Made by a program: the position numbers and the translations under genes. From positions 1-62,728 of the forward strand of contig CAYOAD010000002.1 of the NCBI GenBank assembly GCA_964401845.1: 62,728 nt of DNA, in the 5' to 3' direction. The notes beneath the pieces are model-generated. The model did not search any database. It saw only the letters and a list, made by a program, of their open reading frames with translations, and was not told the DNA's origin. Shown here piece by piece: positions 60,954 to 62,728 of the stretch. Positions within the stretch are counted from its first letter, which is position 1. Each line of letters starts with the position of its first letter. This stretch comes from CAYFKJ01 sp964401845 (GTDB lineage Bacteria; Pseudomonadota; Alphaproteobacteria; UBA2966).

Positions 60954-62150
60954 CTATTGGTGGTCGCGCAGGCCGAGAACCTGCTTGGCGACGACGTTGG
61001 TGTTGATCTCGGAGGTGCCGCCCTCGATGGAATTGCCCTTGGAGCGCAGCCACTGCCGGGTCGTGGACACCTCCTCCTCCGAGAAGCCCTCGCCCTCCCA
61101 ACCGAGGCCTTGGGTGCCCATGGCCTCGATCATCAGTTCCAGGCGTTCCTGATTGATCTTGGCGCCGTAACTCTTGAACATCGATGACGCCGCGTTGGGG
61201 CCGGAGCCCGCCTCGGCCTCCGCCGCCGTGCGTTTGAGCGTGAGATCAAATCCCAGGGCATCCATGCGGTGGGCGGCGATGCGGTCACGTAAACTACCGT
61301 CCGCCAGCTTGCCGTCCGCGCCGGTGCCGAGGTATTCCTTGGCGACCTCCTCCAGCGTCATGATGTTGGAGGAGCCGGTCACCGCACCGAAGCTCGAGAT
61401 CGCCGTGCGTTCGAACTGCAGCAGCCGCTTGGCGATGGTCCAGCCCTTGTTGACCTCGCCCACCAGGTTGGCCTGCGGTACGCGAACGTCGGTGAAAAAG
61501 GTTTCGCAGAACGGCGAGGAGCCGGAGATCAGTTGGATCGGCCGCGTCTCGACGCCGGGTGAGGCCATGTCGAACAGAATGAAGCTGATGCCGTCGTGCT
61601 TGGTCGTGGTGTCGGTGCGGACCAGGCAGAAAATCCAATCGGCCTTGTCGGCATAGGACGTCCAGACTTTCTGACCGTTAATGATGTAGTCGTCGCCGTC
61701 CTCGACGCACTTGGTCTGAAGGCCGGCGAGGTCCGACCCCGCTCCGGGCTCGGAATAGCCCTGGCACCAGCGGATTTCACCGCGGGCGATTTTGGGCAGG
61801 TGCTCCTTCTTCTGGTCCTCGTTGGCGAACTCCAGCAGTGCCGGGCCAAGCATCCAGATGCCGAAGCTGAACAAGGCCGGCCGCGCATTGATGCGGGCCA
61901 ATTCCTCCTGCAAGACCTCGTTTTCGTCTTTGGTCAACCCGCCGCCGCCGTACTCGGCGGGCCACATCGGCACGGTCCAGCCCTTTGCCCCCATACGCTC
62001 CAGCCAGACCTCGGCATCGGGGTGGGGGAATTCGGGATTGCGGCCGCCCCAGACGATGTCGTTCTCGCCCATCGGTACGCGCATGGCCTCGGGGCAGTTC
62101 TCCTCGAGCCAGGCCCGCGTCTCCGTCCGGAACGTTTCCAAGTCAGCCAT
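60954..62150 (-). CDS. Acyl-CoA dehydrogenase family protein
   Basis: 398 residues. ACAD fold with MWPAEYGGGGLTKDENEVL, CQGYSEPGAGSDLAGLQTKC and WTSYADKADWIFCLVRT, and the C-terminal GNSIEGGTSEIN with the likely catalytic Glu376. It oxidises an acyl-CoA to the enoyl-CoA using FAD, passing electrons to ETF. It is flanked by a second ACAD and an MFE-2-like SDR, a beta-oxidation set typical for branched, aromatic or steroid-type side chains. Confidence 0.92.
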   Translation of the reverse strand: MADLETFRTETRAWLEENCPEAMRVPMGENDIVWGGRNPEFPHPDAEVWLERMGAKGWTVPMWPAEYGGGGLTKDENEVLQEELARINARPALFSFGIWMLGPALLEFANEDQKKEHLPKIARGEIRWCQGYSEPGAGSDLAGLQTKCVEDGDDYIINGQKVWTSYADKADWIFCLVRTDTTTKHDGISFILFDMASPGVETRPIQLISGSSPFCETFFTDVRVPQANLVGEVNKGWTIAKRLLQFERTAISSFGAVTGSSNIMTLEEVAKEYLGTGADGKLADGSLRDRIAAHRMDALGFDLTLKRTAAEAEAGSGPNAASSMFKSYGAKINQERLELMIEAMGTQGLGWEGEGFSEEEVSTTRQWLRSKGNSIEGGTSEINTNVVAKQVLGLRDHQ

Positions 62151-62152
62151 CT

Positions 62153-62728
62153 TCAGCCTCCCGCCTTCATCGCCTGTTCAATGAATTTCTGCGTCTGTTC
62201 AGCGCCGTTCTTGAGGTCCATGGCGCCGGTCTCGTCGCAAATCTTCTCCCAACTGGCGGCCACGTCTTCCGGCGCCGCGTTGGCGCCCAAGTGTACACCC
62301 ATGGTTTCACGAACCACTGCCTTGGCAAATCCGCCCGCGGCGGCGCAGAGGATCTCTCCCGAGGGCGCATCATCGGACACCAGAAACATGACGCCGGGGG
62401 TGACATTTTCTGGGCCCAGCAGGCCGTGAACGGCGTCGGGGATCAGATCCTCCGTCATGCGCGTTAGCGCCGCCGGTGAGATCGTGTTGACCCGGATGCC
62501 GTACTTGGCGCCTTCAATTTCCAGGGTGTTCATCAGACCGACGACCCCCGCCTTGGCGGCGGCGTAGTTGGCCTGTCCGAAGTTGCCGTAGAGCCCCGTC
62601 GAGGACGTCGTCATGACGATGCGGCCGTACTCCTGTTCCTTCATCAACGGCCAGACCGCCATGGAACAGTTTACCGATCCCATGAGATGAACCTCGATGA
62701 CCTTGCGGAAATCGTTGATCGCCATTTT
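62153..62728 (-). CDS. SDR, MFE-2-like 3-hydroxyacyl-CoA dehydrogenase, cut by right window edge
   Basis: The N-terminal cofactor loop lies beyond the window. The visible 191 residues start in the middle of the fold: VIEVHLMGSVNCSMAVWPLM, IVMTTSSTGLYGNFGQANY with the catalytic Ser, and NYAAAKAGVVGLMNTL with YxxxK. LYGNFGQANYAAAK and the later C-terminal extension (WEKICDETGAMDLKNG) are typical of the dehydrogenase domain of peroxisomal-type MFE-2. It would oxidise a (3R)-hydroxyacyl-CoA. It is 2 bp upstream of the first ACAD gene, in the same operon. Confidence 0.88.
   Translation of the reverse strand, partial: KMAINDFRKVIEVHLMGSVNCSMAVWPLMKEQEYGRIVMTTSSTGLYGNFGQANYAAAKAGVVGLMNTLEIEGAKYGIRVNTISPAALTRMTEDLIPDAVHGLLGPENVTPGVMFLVSDDAPSGEILCAAAGGFAKAVVRETMGVHLGANAAPEDVAASWEKICDETGAMDLKNGAEQTQKFIEQAMKAGG

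Overview
The window is GC-rich, gene-dense DNA that looks like the chromosome of an environmental, probably marine, alphaproteobacterium (Rhodospirillales-like). The grounds are indirect: many sugar-acid and aromatic-acid type catabolic genes, several DMT exporters, NMT1-type ABC uptake, PAS-rich histidine kinases and an AceE-like E1 beside an Lrp regulator. I see no rRNA, tRNA, CRISPR array, insertion sequence or phage gene. All functions come from reading translated sequence and motifs; no database search was run.

Layout. (1) 1-2.5 kb: a luciferase-like flavin monooxygenase cut by the left edge, a fumarylacetoacetate-hydrolase (FAH) family enzyme and a divergent MarR regulator. (2) 2.5-5.2 kb: a minus-strand operon of a DenD-like D-erythronate dehydrogenase, a choline-kinase-like phosphotransferase and a YiiX/NlpC-P60-like cysteine hydrolase. 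(3) 5.4-8.4 kb: a membrane PAS histidine kinase and a TauE/SafE permease. (4) 8.5-13.8 kb: a divergent sugar-acid locus (FAH hydrolase and SDR on minus; UxaA-type dehydratase, a second FAH enzyme and a PAS-LuxR regulator on plus). (5) 13.9-16.3 kb: a Tat-secreted amidase broken by a one-base frameshift in its GGSSGGS signature, and a periplasmic binding protein. (6) 16.4-19.8 kb: an arabonate-dehydratase-like IlvD/Edd enzyme, a FadR-type GntR regulator and DgoA aldolase, with a good operator/promoter overlap. (7) 19.8-21.7 kb: a DMT exporter and an alpha/beta hydrolase. (8) 21.7-27 kb: a tightly packed catabolic cassette (TetR, enolase-superfamily enzyme, Gfo/Idh/MocA oxidoreductase, DUF993 aldolase, sugar-phosphate isomerase/epimerase). 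(9) 27.2-32.9 kb: DMT exporter, SLC13/DASS carrier, pseudouridine kinase and glycosidase, and a MetE-like methyltransferase, reading as one plus-strand unit. (10) 32.9-41.9 kb: an NMT1-type ABC transporter with a DHDPS-family enzyme, then GNAT, an atypical epimerase, a nitroreductase and an orphan molybdopterin-binding subunit. (11) 42-46.4 kb: aspartate dehydrogenase, a stand-alone receiver, an AceE/MdeB-like E1 and an Lrp regulator. (12) 46.4-54.7 kb: a TorS-like hybrid kinase with HPt, a doubly frameshifted TorT-like binding protein and a soluble five-PAS kinase. (13) 54.8-62.7 kb: SDR, DMT, M20 deacylase, MetE-like protein and SDR, then a minus-strand acyl-CoA beta-oxidation cluster (two acyl-CoA dehydrogenases and an MFE-2-like SDR cut by the right edge).

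Most notable: a shared 16-bp operator-like palindrome (GTAACC-N4-GGTTAC and its variant) lies under a TTGACA box both in front of the TetR cassette and, about 8.6 kb away, between the DHDPS gene and the ABC binding protein. This suggests that one regulator controls uptake at one locus and breakdown at another, in a pathway whose substrate I cannot name. Other points are four palindromic repeat elements (one a perfect 31-bp inverted repeat), an acyl-CoA dehydrogenase pair in which only one subunit shows the C-terminal Glu motif, and a DMT gene whose only visible start codon lies in a terminator T-tract.
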